A DNA stretch of 22,970 nucleotides. Origin: Oscillospiraceae bacterium. GTDB taxonomy: Bacteria; Bacillota_A; Clostridia; Oscillospirales; Ruminococcaceae. A program made the position numbers and the translations under genes. The notes under the pieces are model-generated. The model saw only the letters and a list, made by a program, of their open reading frames with translations, was not told the origin of the DNA and did no database searches. Positions within the stretch are counted from its first letter, which is position 1. Each line of letters begins with the position of its first letter. Shown here one piece after another: positions 21,997 through 22,970 of the stretch. The stretch lies in the NCBI GenBank assembly GCA_017440445.1, contig JAFSHE010000161.1, positions 1 through 22,970 of the forward strand. Direction: 5' to 3'.

Positions 21997-22626
21997 TTAC
22001 AAATTGTGAAGCAGCAAATTGTATATCTCACTAGCAGTAAACGACGACAAATCAACACTGTCGAGAAAGTTTTCTTCAACTAACTGTCTAGCAGCCCTCA
22101 CTCCGGCCGCATTATATACGGAAAAATCATTGAGCATACGGCTAAGCTTATCAGCGTCTTTATTGTAAAGAAGCTCTCTTATCGTCTGCATTCCTCGCTG
22201 AATATCACCAAGGTACTGCTCCGCCCATACGATATTCATATTTTTCCCACGTAAAAAATCACTATGTTGAAGCAAATCAGTAGCGCCACCGAAATCATCC
22301 CTCGCAGCAATCACTACATTACGAATGTGACCCATAACAATAGTACCCATGCACATCGGACAAGGCTCCAGACCTACATACATCACGTACTGCTTTGGAT
22401 ATGGATATTTGGATATATCAAGATTACGTACTGCCTCTACCTCTGCATGTGCAGTTGCAGGATTTGGAACAAAGCTTTCAGAGATCATGTTTCTTCCCTC
22501 GGAAAGTATTTCTCCATCCTCTGATACTATTACTGCTGCAATTGCCTTGCTGCCTTCACATACAGACTGCCATTCAAGCTCGAATATTCTTTTCCAGCTT
22601 AAGGGTAATTTGCTGTATTCCAACAT
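21997..22626 (-). CDS. Nucleoside deaminase (CDA superfamily) with a C-terminal extension
   Basis: The 209-residue protein carries the zinc-binding signature of cytidine/deoxycytidylate/guanine deaminases: HAEVEAVRN (60-68), with zinc ligand H60 and catalytic E62, and EPCPMCMG (87-94), with ligands C89 and C92. The catalytic core ends near residue 150, and about 60 residues of mostly helical sequence follow (SRMLNDFSVYNAAGVRAARQLVEENFL). This is longer than TadA or guanine deaminase of about 155 residues. The substrate (guanine, adenosine in tRNA, or another) is not clear, and the absence of the full TadA substrate loop argues against TadA. GGAG precedes the ATG. It lies downstream of the tRNA cluster terminator on the same strand. 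Confidence 0.85.
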   Translation of the reverse strand: MLEYSKLPLSWKRIFELEWQSVCEGSKAIAAVIVSEDGEILSEGRNMISESFVPNPATAHAEVEAVRNLDISKYPYPKQYVMYVGLEPCPMCMGTIVMGHIRNVVIAARDDFGGATDLLQHSDFLRGKNMNIVWAEQYLGDIQRGMQTIRELLYNKDADKLSRMLNDFSVYNAAGVRAARQLVEENFLDSVDLSSFTASEIYNLLLHNL

Positions 22627-22643
22627 TGTATCAACTCCAGTAT

Positions 22644-22675
22644 AAAATAAAAACGCCCAGACTATTGCCTGGACG
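22644..22675 (-). terminator. Terminator of the tRNA cluster
   Basis: On the minus strand, CGTCCAG (22675-22669) pairs with CTGGGCG (22660-22654) with one G-U pair, followed by TTTTTATTTT (22653-22644). It lies 9 bp after the CCA end of tRNA-Trp. Confidence 0.85.
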
Positions 22676-22684
22676 AAAAAATCA

Positions 22685-22760
22685 TGGCAGGGGCAGAAGG
22701 ACTTGAACCCTCGACATACGGTTTTGGAGACCGTCGTTCTACCAACTGAACTATACCCCT
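22685..22760 (-). tRNA. tRNA-Trp (CCA)
   Basis: A 76-nt cloverleaf with encoded CCA. The acceptor stem AGGGGTA/TGCCCCT has one G-U pair, the T-arm has GGTTCAAGTCC, and the anticodon loop CTCCAAA in stem GGT/ACC gives anticodon CCA for tryptophan. Confidence 0.97.
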
Positions 22761-22765
22761 ATTGG

Positions 22766-22842
22766 TGGTGCGCCAACAGGGACTCGAACCCCGGACCAAC
22801 CGGTTATGAGCCGGTTGCTCTAACCAACTGAGCTATTGGCGC
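22766..22842 (-). tRNA. tRNA-Met (CAT), probably elongator
   Basis: A 77-nt cloverleaf with encoded CCA. The acceptor stem is GCGCCAA/TTGGCGC and the anticodon loop CTCATAA gives CAT. The first base pair and D-arm (TAGCTCAGTTGGTTAGAGC) fit an elongator tRNA-Met; a lysidine-modified tRNA-Ile2 is a less likely alternative. Confidence 0.92.
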
Positions 22843-22881
22843 GAGTGTTATAAGCACACTAAGAATTTTTTGTAAAAAAAA

Positions 22882-22956
22882 TGGTGACTCGTGGGGGAAT
22901 CGAACCCCCGTTACCGGCGTGAGAGGCCGGTGTCTTAACCGCTTGACCAACGAGCC
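22882..22956 (-). tRNA. tRNA-Glu (CTC)
   Basis: A 75-nt cloverleaf with encoded CCA. The acceptor stem is GGCTCGT/ACGAGTC with one G-U pair. The anticodon stem CCGGC/GCCGG holds the loop CTCTCAC, anticodon CTC for glutamate. It is the first of three tRNAs on the minus strand; the cluster promoter is outside the window. Confidence 0.95.
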
Positions 22957-22970
22957 ACATATAGGACTAA

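Noticed and set aside
22621..22970. A tRNA-targeted integrated element
   Set aside because: The tRNAs look intact and no integrase or duplicated 3' tRNA fragment is seen in the window.

Overview
The window looks like chromosomal sequence from a Gram-positive gut or rumen member of the Clostridia, most likely Ruminococcus or a close Oscillospiraceae relative. The reasons are strong AAGGAGG-type ribosome binding sites, near-consensus sigma-A promoters with 17-bp spacers, the housekeeping order der / plsY / gpsA, a four-cysteine L32 protein, and an AGE-family enzyme that closely resembles the cellobiose 2-epimerase of Ruminococcus albus. This assignment is inference from gene content; no 16S gene is present.

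Layout. (1) 1-1847, minus strand: a three-gene operon with a nucleoside-2-deoxyribosyltransferase-like protein, a THUMP-domain RNA methyltransferase and a membrane protein cut off by the window edge. (2) 1945-4779, plus strand: pgi behind a structured leader, a small P-loop protein, rpmF with a consensus promoter and a strong terminator, then a Nudix hydrolase. (3) 4802-11290, plus strand: one uninterrupted run of der, a small membrane protein, plsY, gpsA, an Abi_2-family (HEPN-like) protein, and a TerB_N/TerB_C protein whose reading frame is split by a single in-frame TGA followed directly by ATG. The only clear factor-independent terminator in this run is the bidirectional one at its end. 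(4) 11316-16858, minus strand: secA with its own promoter, then cellobiose 2-epimerase, a HlyD-type membrane-fusion lipoprotein and a DUF3784-like membrane protein. (5) 16977-21226: a small acidic protein, a repeat-rich intergenic stretch, a PH-domain membrane protein, and a MarR regulator overlapping a large ABC ATPase-permease. The PH gene and marR-ABC are transcribed divergently from promoters that carry palindromic operator candidates. (6) 21228-22956, minus strand: a YhhN-family membrane protein, a nucleoside deaminase, and a tRNA-Glu / tRNA-Met / tRNA-Trp cluster with a terminator.

How the genes fit together: PlsY and GpsA supply the first steps of phospholipid synthesis, and Der acts in 50S ribosome assembly. 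The most interesting part is the Abi_2 plus split TerB pair. It sits at the 3' end of this housekeeping operon with no obvious promoter of its own and is a candidate stress or phage-defence module. The marR-ABC unit looks like a self-regulated exporter or peptide-response system. No rRNA, CRISPR array, insertion sequence or integrase was seen.
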